This document shows, piece by piece, positions 8,401 through 15,465 of a DNA stretch of 34,306 nucleotides. The notes under the pieces were generated by a model. That model worked only from the letters and a program-made list of their open reading frames with translations, did not search any database and was not told where the DNA came from. The DNA comes from Dryocola clanedunensis subsp. sulfonylureivorans (GTDB lineage: Bacteria > Pseudomonadota > Gammaproteobacteria > Enterobacterales > Enterobacteriaceae): positions 1-34,306 of the forward strand of contig NZ_JAERMU010000032.1 in NCBI RefSeq assembly GCF_016756775.1, read 5' to 3'. How positions within the stretch are numbered: the first letter of the stretch is position 1; each line of letters starts with the position of its first letter. Position numbers and translations under genes: made by a program.

Positions 8401-9978
8401 ATTACCGTATTTCACCCCCCGCGGTCCCCACATGGTCAGGCTGATAATGCTGCCCGCTTCAGCATGACCACTCAGTACGCCGTTGTTGTCATCGGTTCGG
8501 CCGCCATTCTCCACCGCGCCCGTGCTGACGCCCACGTCATCCTGGTAACCGGTGATAGTCGGGGCGTCAATGTGCGAGTCTACCGTAAAGGTAATCGCAT
8601 CAGAGACCGTGCTTGACTGACCGGCCGCATCCTTCACCACCGTGGTGATACTGTGCAGGCCGTCGGCCAGAGCCGGGGATGGCGTAAAGGACCAGGTGCC
8701 GTTCGCCGCCACCGTCGCCGAGCCCAATACCACGCCGTTATCCGACACCACCACCGTGGTACCGGCTTCTGCCTTACCGGTCAGCGTCGGCGTGCTGTCA
8801 TCGGTCAGTCCCTGGCTATGGATTTCACCTTTAATGCTGCCCACATTGTCATTCAGCACCAGGTTCGTTGCCGCATCCGGCGCCGTGGTGTCATCCTGGT
8901 TGCTGCCCACGTACTTCAGGGTGAATTTTGTGCCGTAGTCGCGCCACGCATTACCGGCCTGGTCAATGGAGCTGATGCCAAAGGAGTACGTCCCCTGGGT
9001 AGTGAACGCCCGTGCCTGGTAATCCCAGGTGCCGTCCGCATTTGACGTCACGCTGTCGTAGTACAGCTCTTTACCGTTCGGACCAAAGACATGCACATCC
9101 ACCCGGGTATTGGGTTCAGCATAGCCGTGCAGCACCGGACGGCTGTCATCGGTCAGGCTGCCGCCAGCCAGGTTACCGGTTATCGCGCCCTGGTCATCGG
9201 TGGCGCTGTCCACCACCGGCTTGATGGCAGTGGTGTCAACCACAATCCTGAAGGCCGCGGTGGGTTTGCTTTCACCCGTGGCACCCGTGGCGCTCACGGC
9301 CAGGTTATGGGTGCCGTTGGTCAGGGCCGAGGATGGGGTGTATGTCCAGCTGCCGTCGGCCTTCGCCGTGGTGGTAGCCAGCAGGACACCGTTGTCGTAG
9401 ATATTGACCGTTGCCCCGGCGGTGGCGTGTCCGGTCAGCTCCGGACGGGCATCGTTGGTCAGTCCGCCCTCTTTCAGGGCACCGACGGCGCCGTTGTAGT
9501 CGCTGACGTTATCCACCACGCTGTCGAGTGTCGCTGAGACCGAAATGTCTGCGTTTGAGTCCGTGGTGATGATGGTGTAAGGCAGGGAAATGAGAAACTG
9601 CTTGCTGCCTCCGTCCTGGACGACAGACTGGAAAATGTATTCGTGGTTCGCCTCCAGCGGCTGGTCCGGAGTGAAGGACCAGCTGCCGTCGCTGTTGACC
9701 ACGGCGCTGCCGACAAGAACGGTATTGATACAGAACTGTATCACCGTGCCGGCGCCCCCCGCCCCGGCATTACCGGAAAGGGTCGGGGTCAGGTCGTCGG
9801 TAAAGCCGAAGTTGTCGACGGTGCCAGTGTGCAGGCCCTGGTTGTCAGAGACGGTGTCGATATTAATCACGCCCGGCTCGGCGGGGGTGGGGATAAGCTG
9901 GCCGTTATCTGTCGGCAGGTTGGCCAGCAGTCCGGCAAGTAGCGCTGCGTCACGCGTACTGGATGTGTAGTCGGTCAT
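5431..9978 (-). CDS. Large repetitive Ig-like (BapA/SiiE-type) adhesin-like protein
   Basis: The 1515-residue protein begins MTDYTSSTRDAALLAGLLAN with no Sec signal peptide. About eleven Ig-like repeats of roughly 95-120 residues follow from residue about 35 to 1245. Each has a YDDVG or similar entry, a TDD.TP.L.G.AE.G core, DG.W..T, and a TATDAAGN-type end. A non-repeated module beginning near SFEGTEIPSHFYNL and a C-terminal domain (LTLNDILSEAHDNLFIQDGN, then an ELLVQQGMELHQV end) close the protein. The layout fits type I-secreted biofilm adhesins of the BapA/SiiE kind, but I see no RTX nonapeptides and no secretion genes beside it. Repeats 7 and 10 are nearly identical in DNA. AAGGA lies 10 nt before the ATG. 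The adhesion role is inferred from architecture. Confidence 0.8.
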   Translation of the reverse strand: MTDYTSSTRDAALLAGLLANLPTDNGQLIPTPAEPGVINIDTVSDNQGLHTGTVDNFGFTDDLTPTLSGNAGAGGAGTVIQFCINTVLVGSAVVNSDGSWSFTPDQPLEANHEYIFQSVVQDGGSKQFLISLPYTIITTDSNADISVSATLDSVVDNVSDYNGAVGALKEGGLTNDARPELTGHATAGATVNIYDNGVLLATTTAKADGSWTYTPSSALTNGTHNLAVSATGATGESKPTAAFRIVVDTTAIKPVVDSATDDQGAITGNLAGGSLTDDSRPVLHGYAEPNTRVDVHVFGPNGKELYYDSVTSNADGTWDYQARAFTTQGTYSFGISSIDQAGNAWRDYGTKFTLKYVGSNQDDTTAPDAATNLVLNDNVGSIKGEIHSQGLTDDSTPTLTGKAEAGTTVVVSDNGVVLGSATVAANGTWSFTPSPALADGLHSITTVVKDAAGQSSTVSDAITFTVDSHIDAPTITGYQDDVGVSTGAVENGGRTDDNNGVLSGHAEAGSIISLTMWGPRGVKYGNVAHAVADGDGNWHIQLSDGSRLLGARGNWTFQVTAVDEAGNRANSDQFKVNYVASNQDDITAPDTPVIADYTDNVGASTGNQASGTVTDDTTPMLNGHAEAGSLVKIYEGNTLLGSVAAGSNGDWHFTPPARSEGSHTFTATATDAAGNTSEATVGFVVKIDVPDTTPPTAPAITDVYDDVGTTTGKVVSGGKTDDLQPKLNGTGEPGSHISITMTGPVSGKIHTIATVTVGADGTWHYQFVGGQALQAGNNVFHTTATDAAGNTAAGNDFSVKLVGSNQDGNDTTPPVAPHITGAYDDVGTAGNIKSGGTTDDTTPKLSGTAEANSVVKIYDNNVAIGSTTANSSGSWSYTPAGRSEGSHTFTATATDAAGNASGKSGGYVVNIDVPDPGPGKASITSVYDDVGPNTGNVANGGTTDDTTVTLTGKATPGSTLYVYADGKGFDTVHANSQGVWTSTVTPRTDGQHVFTAREVKGGTLGAESNSWVVNVKAADTTPPTAPVITDVYDDVGTTTGKVVSGGKTDDLQPKLNGTGEPGSHISITMTGPVSGKIHTIATVTVGADGTWHYQFVGGQALQAGNNVFHTTATDAAGNTAAGNDFSVKLVGSNQDGNDTTPPAAPHIVSGYDDVNISTAIGKFYSGDTIDDTTPKLSGTAEANSVVKIYDNNVAIGSTTANSSGSWSYTTPARSEGKHTFSATATDAAGNTSGKSGGFVVNVDVPNPVVKHIESFEGTEIPSHFYNLTTQTGVHITSSAGLYLLTTPGVLVDSVNGTHVLGGGNFAREQAISVSLPGASETVFVNLQTQSISGIRFYDASGLQIHATMKDTGRAGGDLQLHRYEFTADAGHSISSFTVSASYIDTIEWHNSTSYSTMINHQNPLSQMMVQADDEQASSGSTEIINHLSQDVLHLTLNDILSEAHDNLFIQDGNKQLAVTGDAGDVVELKVEDLAHNTWQDAGQVTAGGVQYEVYQHAGSDVELLVQQGMELHQVS
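6539..6921. repeat. Near-identical 383-bp internal repeat, copy A
   Basis: This block matches 7523-7905 at a constant offset of 984 bp, with three differing bases that I could find by reading both copies through and no indels. It encodes Ig-like repeat 10 and the linker into repeat 11. Confidence 0.9.
7523..7905. repeat. Near-identical 383-bp internal repeat, copy B
   Basis: Partner of 6539-6921. It encodes Ig-like repeat 7 and the linker into repeat 8. Such identity, including silent positions, points to recent duplication or gene conversion within the adhesin gene. Parts of repeats 8 and 11 (around 7340-7460 and 6350-6475) are also very similar. Confidence 0.9.
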
Positions 9979-10522
9979 GGGTTATTTTTCCTTATTCGGG
10001 TTGTCGTGCAGGGAAAATAAAAACAACACTTTTCCACTGAGGTAAATTAATAACGACGATGAATTATTCGTCGTCGGGATCAGCACGGTAAGCGCAGTAA
10101 CCATGACGAATAAACAGAAAAGAATAAAAAATGAAATTCCAGATAACAGAATCGATGGCGTAAGTCGCAATAACGGAGGGGAGGGACGCTATGGCAGTGT
10201 TTTGGATAAAGTGAAAACGCTTAACGGTTAATTAGATTATGCTGGGATTATCGAAAGAAAGGCCACTCAGAGAATGGCCGGAATAAAATATACCTGCAAA
10301 GTTAAAACGGTACTGACTACACGTTCGGGAAGTTACCACTGATAAAAAGGGATGTCACGCCGTTATATTTCGACAACAGAAAATAAGCCCTTCGATAATT
10401 TAAAATAAACAGGCTGTCGCCATATTGTCGGGGAGGCCTGCTGGAAATAGAACATTCCACGCCAGGTTTTTTTGTATTGAAGTGGTTTGTCGATTTCGTC
10501 TGCATAAACAGAAGTGTGAAGT
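9979..10522. other. Upstream region of the adhesin gene, no confident gene
   Basis: This AT-rich stretch must hold the adhesin promoter on the minus strand. A hydrophobic frame ends 3 bp before the adhesin ATG (9982-10170) but has only a TTG start and no ribosome binding site. A short inverted repeat (GGCCA about 10260, TGGCC about 10276) is present. I cannot place a promoter with confidence. Confidence 0.35.
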
Positions 10523-10582
10523 GTCCGCTCCTGGCACTTGGCGGACATCTTCGCGAAGGTCCGCCAGGAGCGAGGTGCGGAC
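10523..10582. repeat. 60-bp nested inverted repeat
   Basis: The arms nest around each other. GTCCGC at 10523-10528 pairs with GCGGAC at 10577-10582. CGCTCCTGGC at 10526-10535 pairs with GCCAGGAGCG at 10563-10572. GGCGGAC at 10540-10546 pairs with GTCCGCC at 10559-10565, and CTTCGCGAAG at 10549-10558 is itself palindromic. Alternative folds compete because the third and second arms overlap. This looks like a dispersed intergenic repeat or a structured RNA rather than coding DNA. Confidence 0.6.
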
Positions 10583-10719
10583 GTTGAGGGTAGTTCAGTT
10601 GTGCCAACTTTAAATTTTTAAGATCACCTGCCCCGACATGCAATGCGTAGTTAACTTAGCCATCTGCACAGAGATGAAACCACTGCCGCATAGTCAAAAC
10701 AAGTGACCTTACGACCGGA
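10583..10719. other. Gap after the aldolase-like gene
   Basis: I see no gene here and no clear terminator for the minus-strand operon that ends at 10720. Confidence 0.35.
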
Positions 10720-11412
10720 CTAAAGTGGACAACCTTTTGAACGCAGCAGGCTGTTAAAGCGTTCGGGGTCAGTGGTGCCAGCCGCATTATTCCTACGGAT
10801 TTTTGCTTCACGCTCAACGTGTTGGTGTACTTTGGGTAACAGGGCGGCCAATTCCGCGTAAGGGATAGCGATAACGCCATCCGCATCGCCGACAATCAGG
10901 TCACCGGGCGAGACGACCATTCCACCACAGCTGATGGCAACATTGACTTCGCCCGGACCGTCTTTGGATGGGCCTCGAAGCGTATTCCCCCTGGCATAGA
11001 CAGCAATACCACCTTCCGCCCATTCGTTCAGATCGCGAATAGCCCCATCGATGACAAAGCCCGCGATTTTCTTCGTCAACGCGGAAGTTCGCATCAGTCC
11101 GCCAATCAGCGCCTGCGTCAGGTCGCCCCCGCCATCCACGACGATAACATCCCCCGGTTGTGCCATTTCTATCGCTTTATGGATCATCAGGTTATCGCCA
11201 GGTCTGACTTTGACCGTTAGCGCCGGGCCACACAGCACCAGTTGCTGGTCGGCATGCCAGGGCTGAAGCCCTCTGGCTCCTACGCTGCGGCCCATGCAAT
11301 CACCAATATTCGGAACCGGTAGCTGGCTGAAAGCTTCAATCGTTGCGCTGTCAGGAACCTGCTCGCGAAGACCGATATAATAGCCTGCGGGCCAGTCGAT
11401 TTTACTGCTCAT
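10720..11412 (-). CDS. RraA-like / HMG-aldolase-family protein
   Basis: The 230-residue protein belongs to the RraA/class II 4-hydroxy-4-methyl-2-oxoglutarate aldolase fold. Visible features are the PGDNLMIHKAIEMAQPGDV segment, VIVVDGGGDLTQALIGGLM, the catalytic-type GAIRD motif (Arg-Asp, in FVIDGAIRDL) and VSPGDLIVGDADGVIAIP. The Arg-Asp pair and glycine-rich loops suggest a divalent-metal aldolase or oxaloacetate decarboxylase rather than the RNase E inhibitor RraA, which is shorter (about 160 residues). Its ATG overlaps the TGA of the upstream dehydrogenase gene by 4 nt, with AAGGAG inside that gene, so the two are translationally coupled. It probably cleaves or decarboxylates a hydroxy-oxoacid made by the dehydrogenase. 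Confidence 0.8.
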   Translation of the reverse strand: MSSKIDWPAGYYIGLREQVPDSATIEAFSQLPVPNIGDCMGRSVGARGLQPWHADQQLVLCGPALTVKVRPGDNLMIHKAIEMAQPGDVIVVDGGGDLTQALIGGLMRTSALTKKIAGFVIDGAIRDLNEWAEGGIAVYARGNTLRGPSKDGPGEVNVAISCGGMVVSPGDLIVGDADGVIAIPYAELAALLPKVHQHVEREAKIRRNNAAGTTDPERFNSLLRSKGCPL

Positions 11413-12392
11413 AACGTCACTCCTTTTGAATGTGAGAGGGCTTCAGAATTGACACACGCCCGCGAATCAAGCGTCTTTTTGTGCAAGAAATCCAGACACT
11501 GCCGGGCTGCAGATCGCGCAACCGCATCCAGTGCTTCCACCGTAGAGCCGCCGATATGGGGAGTCAGAACGACATTATTGAGCTGGCGAAAGGGGTGATC
11601 GGCAGATAACGGCTCTTCAATAAAAGTGTCTAATCCGGCTGCGGTCAAAGCGCCTTCTGCCAGCGAGGCTGCGAGTGCGTTTTCATCGATTAGCTCACCC
11701 CGTGAGGTGTTCACCACAATCGCTCCCTGGGGTAATAAGGCCAGCGTCAGGCTATTAAGCATCTGACGGGTGGCGGCATTAACAGGACAATGGAGGCTCA
11801 GTACCTGGCTGTTACGCAGTAGTTCAGACAGCTCGGCATAACGCTGATGCTCCGTTTCTCCCGCAAAAGCCGGATCGTAGAACGCCACTCTCATTCCGAT
11901 CGCCTGGGCAATATGGGCGACACGGCGTCCAATTTCACCATAGCCAACCAGCCCAAGCGTCTTACCCTGTAGCTCGATACCGCTGCCAGTTCGCGTCCAG
12001 CGCAGCTCTGCTATTTCACGATGGAAAAAAGGCAGACTGCGGGCGGCACTAAACATTAGCGCAATCGTCAGTTCAGCCACCGATTGTGCATTGGTGGCGG
12101 GGGTTGTGAGCACAGGGATGCCGTGAGCACTGGCTGCGGCAACATCAATGTTGGTTACACCCACGCCGTGTTTGCAGATAATTTTCAGTGTCGGACAGGA
12201 TTCTATCGCCTTCGCTGACAAAATAGCCGTACGTGAAATAACGGCGTCATAGGCTCGGGTCGCCATCAGGTGTTCAACTTCCCGCTGGTCATTGCTATGT
12301 TGCAAATAATCCACTTCGCACCCGGCGTCGGCCAGAACCTTGCGGCCACCTTCTCCCAGCTCAGGGGCGGTCATTAAGAATTTGTAGGTCAT
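11409..12392 (-). CDS. D-isomer-specific 2-hydroxyacid dehydrogenase
   Basis: The 327-residue protein has the full phosphoglycerate/hydroxyacid dehydrogenase layout: a split substrate domain, a Rossmann domain with GLVGYGEIGRRVA (GxGxxG) near residue 147, and the catalytic triad visible as Arg in VNTSRGELID, Glu in DTFIEEPL and His in LTPHIGGST. It should interconvert a 2-hydroxyacid and a 2-oxoacid with NAD(P). It lacks the C-terminal ACT domain of SerA, so serine biosynthesis is unlikely. Family members include the (S)-sulfolactate dehydrogenase SlcC, which is worth noting given the HpsN-like gene 8 kb away, but the substrate is unknown. AGGAG precedes the ATG at 12392; the gene is first in a two-gene operon with the aldolase-like gene. 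Confidence 0.87.
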   Translation of the reverse strand: MTYKFLMTAPELGEGGRKVLADAGCEVDYLQHSNDQREVEHLMATRAYDAVISRTAILSAKAIESCPTLKIICKHGVGVTNIDVAAASAHGIPVLTTPATNAQSVAELTIALMFSAARSLPFFHREIAELRWTRTGSGIELQGKTLGLVGYGEIGRRVAHIAQAIGMRVAFYDPAFAGETEHQRYAELSELLRNSQVLSLHCPVNAATRQMLNSLTLALLPQGAIVVNTSRGELIDENALAASLAEGALTAAGLDTFIEEPLSADHPFRQLNNVVLTPHIGGSTVEALDAVARSAARQCLDFLHKKTLDSRACVNSEALSHSKGVTL

Positions 12393-12430
12393 CTCTCACT
12401 CCTGTAATGATTTCTTTAATGTTGGCATTA

Positions 12431-12452
12431 GATAATGATAAATAATATTATC
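12431..12452. promoter_or_regulatory. Probable LysR-type binding site
   Basis: GATAAT at 12431-12436 and ATTATC at 12447-12452 form an inverted repeat with a 10-bp AT-rich spacer. This satisfies the T-N11-A pattern of LysR-type regulators and sits in the 94-bp gap between the divergent dehydrogenase and LysR genes. Confidence 0.5.
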
Positions 12453-12486
12453 CGAATGTTATTAATTGATTCCTGACGGGAATGAT

Positions 12487-13380
12487 ATGGAGCTTAAAGA
12501 CCTGCGTTATCTGTTGGCTATTCGGGATACCGGCCATCTGGGGCGAGCGGCCATCAGCCTTGGTATCACTCAGCCCGCATTGACTAAATGCATTCAGCGT
12601 CTGGAGAAAATTTATTCAGCAAAACTGCTGCTAAAGGCGGGCCGGGGCATCCATCTGACCGAAGCCGGGTTACTCCTTTGTGATCGGGCGCAAAAAATTG
12701 TCCGCGAGCTTGAAGTGACACAGCGCGATATGAGTTCCCTGGCTGAGGGAACGGCTGGCTATATTCGCCTTGGCGCCGCGGCCAGCGCCGCGGAATTTAT
12801 GTTGCCGAAACTGACGGGGCAGCTGCTGCGCGCGGCACCCAGCGTGCAGCTGGAAATAAAAGTAGGTCTGAACGACCTGTTGCAAAGCGCTCTGCGCGAA
12901 AAACAGCTAGACGTCATTCTCGGTTTTCTCCCCGAAAACGGAGAGGAGTTTCTCTCTATCCCGCTCCTCGACGATCCGGTTGTGCTGGTTGCCAGCAAAG
13001 ACCACCCGCTGGCAGGTATCCACCCGACGGCGGAACAACTCAACCAGTACAACTGGCTGCTGCCTTCGGGTGGCGTGGCGACCCGGCAGTGGCTTGAACA
13101 TCGTTTGTTGGGCGCAGGCTATGCTTTGCCTCGCGTCCAGATAGAAACCAATACGCTGGCATCGCTGCGGCTGGTCATTGCGGAAACCCACCTGCTGAGT
13201 TTCCTGTCACGCCGGGTGCTGGAAGAGCAGCAGAGCGCCGTTTCATTGGTCGAAATTCCGATTCCCCTGTTGGTCATGCCCCGGACGTTCGGATTACAGT
13301 TCCATTCATGGAGTGAGCTGTCTCCAGCAGCACGTAAGCTGGTTTTCATCGCTGGTAAAATCTGGGATTACCAACGTTAA
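12487..13380 (+). CDS. LysR-family transcriptional regulator
   Basis: The protein of 297 residues (ATG at 12487, MELKDLRYLLAI) carries the classic N-terminal winged helix at about 1-60 (RAAISLGITQPALTKCIQRLE) and a substrate-binding effector domain from about 90 (GYIRLGAAASAAEF onwards). A TTG at 12466 would add seven residues that match nothing typical of LysR starts. It is divergent from the dehydrogenase/aldolase operon, and its stop is 34 bp from the stop of the convergent transporter gene, so it probably activates the dehydrogenase operon in response to the pathway's substrate or intermediate, and possibly the transporter too. Confidence 0.9.
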   Translation: MELKDLRYLLAIRDTGHLGRAAISLGITQPALTKCIQRLEKIYSAKLLLKAGRGIHLTEAGLLLCDRAQKIVRELEVTQRDMSSLAEGTAGYIRLGAAASAAEFMLPKLTGQLLRAAPSVQLEIKVGLNDLLQSALREKQLDVILGFLPENGEEFLSIPLLDDPVVLVASKDHPLAGIHPTAEQLNQYNWLLPSGGVATRQWLEHRLLGAGYALPRVQIETNTLASLRLVIAETHLLSFLSRRVLEEQQSAVSLVEIPIPLLVMPRTFGLQFHSWSELSPAARKLVFIAGKIWDYQR

Positions 13381-13413
13381 AAACGACCTCCCGTCATGCT
13401 CTGTTCATATTAG

Positions 13414-14712
13414 CTATGAAGCCGATAACGGAATAATCCCCAACGCCAGTGATATAACCAACATTATCAGGCAGCTGAGTAGCGACCATTTGAAGGTAAA
13501 TCGCTGATTCTCCGAGTAATCCAGTTTTAACATGCTGACGACCAGATAAGTGGAAGCCACCAGCGGGCTAAGGATGTGTACCGGTTGTCCAATCAATGAG
13601 GCTCGGGCCATCTCCGCCGCGGTAATACCATGGTGCTGAGCGGCATCCGCAAGAATGGGCAAAACGCCAAAGTAGAAGACGTCATTCGACACCAGCCACG
13701 TCATGGGGATACTTAGCAGGGCGGTAACAGGGGCAAGATACGGGCCAACAGAATCCGGGATTATGCGAATCAACGCCTCACCGACCGCATTAACCATTCC
13801 CGTTCCGTTAAATAATCCGGTGAACACCCCGGCGGCAAAAATCAAACTGGCTACGGCAAGAATCGGCGCTGCGTGCTGCTCGAGCTGTGCCTTCTGCATA
13901 CCGAGGTCGGGAAAGTTCACGATCAGCGCGAGACTTGCAGCAATCATAAACAGGTAGCTCAGCGGCAGGATTTCTGTGCATAACCCTGCCAGCAACAGTA
14001 GGGTCAACAGCCAGTTAAAACAGAATGTTCGTGGGCCACGGCTGCGTTGCTCGCTGTCATGTTTAATCTCGCTAATCATCGTGATATCGTGGCCCGCCGC
14101 GGCCAGACGCGTCCGCTCGCGGCGGCCAAAAATCCAGGCCAGCACGAAGGTCCAGATGACGCATCCGACGATCGCAGGCAAAAGTGGGACAAACACTTCA
14201 CTCATCTCCACCTGCATTGAGGTCGCCGCGCGTGCGGTTGGCCCTCCCCAGGGAACCATATTTCCCAGACCCGAGACTTGCAGCAACAGACAGCACACCA
14301 TCGGCAAAGAGAGCCCAATACGTTTGTAGATGGGTAAAAAAGCCGAAAGGACAATAATGTAAATGGTGGCACCGTCACCATCCAGCGCCACAATAAATGC
14401 CAGCAGCACAGTACCGAGGTAAATTTTAACTGGATCGCCGTGAACGATTTTAAGAATACGGTTGACCAATGGGTCGAACATTCCGGCTTCCGTCATGACC
14501 ATAAAATAAAGCATGGCGAAGAGAATCATTATCCCGTTGGGGGCCACGCCCCGTAGCCCCTTAATGACATATTCTCCCATCTCAGAATAAAAGCCGCCCA
14601 GAAGAGCAAAAATGGTCGGGATAATAATCAGTGCCGTCAGGGCTGAGAGCTTTTTGGTCATTAATACATAAATGAAAAAAACCAGCATCAACACGCTCAG
14701 TGCAATCAACAT
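13414..14712 (-). CDS. CitMHS-family (citrate-type) transporter
   Basis: The 432-residue, highly hydrophobic protein resembles the CitMHS family of metal-citrate or citrate:H+ symporters. Visible landmarks include MILFAMLYFMVMTEAGMFDP near residue 60, the LDGDGATIYIIVLSAFLP segment near residue 110, and a symmetric second half with LFNGTGMVNAVGEAL and WLVSNDVFYFGVLP. A hydrophilic central loop (near 210-230) separates two groups of membrane segments. I chose the ATG at 14712 because GAGG lies 8 nt upstream; a TTG two codons earlier is too close to it. It is convergent with lysR and adjacent to the hydroxyacid dehydrogenase and aldolase genes, so it may import their tri- or dicarboxylate substrate. 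Confidence 0.85.
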   Translation of the reverse strand: MLIALSVLMLVFFIYVLMTKKLSALTALIIIPTIFALLGGFYSEMGEYVIKGLRGVAPNGIMILFAMLYFMVMTEAGMFDPLVNRILKIVHGDPVKIYLGTVLLAFIVALDGDGATIYIIVLSAFLPIYKRIGLSLPMVCCLLLQVSGLGNMVPWGGPTARAATSMQVEMSEVFVPLLPAIVGCVIWTFVLAWIFGRRERTRLAAAGHDITMISEIKHDSEQRSRGPRTFCFNWLLTLLLLAGLCTEILPLSYLFMIAASLALIVNFPDLGMQKAQLEQHAAPILAVASLIFAAGVFTGLFNGTGMVNAVGEALIRIIPDSVGPYLAPVTALLSIPMTWLVSNDVFYFGVLPILADAAQHHGITAAEMARASLIGQPVHILSPLVASTYLVVSMLKLDYSENQRFTFKWSLLSCLIMLVISLALGIIPLSAS

Positions 14713-15465
14713 TGTCAAATCCTCATGATTATTTTTATATCAGCTTTTTTTTGCTCAAGCCCGGTAAACTCAGGCCTCGAATACGCTGCGAGCCACATCG
14801 CGTGACGTCTGTTTTATCACCCTCGACAGTCGGTATTTTCTGATGCGCAAATGTTTACGAGATGTGTCCATTTGGTTAATTTTGAGATTATGACAGCGAG
14901 GGTGCTGAATGAGTGGCATTGAATTTTATGGATATATTCCTGAGAGGAATGAGAGTCGTGCTGTCATGGCAATTTTAAGCCGCGGTTGAGCCACACCGGG
15001 GAGTTAGCGTGTCAGCAGGGTGAATAACGTCTTGCAAGTTTGTGAGCGGGAACAAATAAAATGTGTTAAACAGATAATCTTTGAGTTGTGTCCATACTTT
15101 GATTTGGATAACGACTCAATATCCATCGGGATTAACAAATGTCCTTCCGGTCACATTCCAAAATAACGCTTCATGGTAATAGCGATGTCCGCTTCTTGCT
15201 GTGTGCTCAACGGGGCGATGAAAGCTATCCTTAAACGAGGAGGGTGATTCCCTGCATAATATCGCCAGAATGTTCGACACATTACATTTTTTGTTTGCCG
15301 GCGTGAGCGTCCACGCACGAACTTTGAACGAAGTTTAACCTATACTTAAGCAAAGAATCTTGCAGCTGTTGAATCCCTGATGCCTGGCACCCCATCCTGA
15401 GAGAACGTTTCTGAACTGATTGAACAACTGCTCCTGCGCGTTCACCTCGCCTGATGAGCTAATTC
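14713..15465. other. 753-bp region without a confident gene
   Basis: This AT-rich gap separates the transporter gene from the glucan synthase gene and must hold the promoters of both. It contains a possible 26-residue small ORF (14909-14989), listed separately, and an inverted AACTT/AAGTT pair at about 15320-15336 just before a TATACTTAAG stretch that might be part of the synthase promoter. I see no tRNA or IS remnant. Confidence 0.35.
14909..14989 (+). CDS. Possible small ORF of 26 residues
   Basis: ATG at 14909 follows GAGGG about 7 nt upstream and encodes a 26-residue, mostly hydrophilic peptide starting MSGIEFYGYIPERNESRA, with a TGA at 14987-14989. I recognise no family. Only the ribosome binding site and an uninterrupted frame support it. 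Confidence 0.25.
   Translation: MSGIEFYGYIPERNESRAVMAILSRG

Noticed and set aside
7687-8616. Long plus-strand frame opposite the adhesin gene (309 residues), with several similar ones
   Set aside because: They mirror the repeats of the adhesin gene and are Arg/His-rich antisense products of GC-rich coding DNA.
6300-9800. Regularly spaced repeats considered as a CRISPR array
   Set aside because: Units are about 300 bp, vary in sequence and stay in one reading frame; they are protein domain repeats.
9982-10170. Hydrophobic 62-residue frame ending 3 bp before the adhesin ATG
   Set aside because: Only a TTG start and no ribosome binding site; AT-rich leader DNA easily reads as hydrophobic. A real small membrane protein is not excluded.
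10317-10643. 108-residue minus-strand frame
   Set aside because: It runs through the structured inverted repeat, has a composition unlike a folded protein and no recognisable motif or convincing ribosome site.
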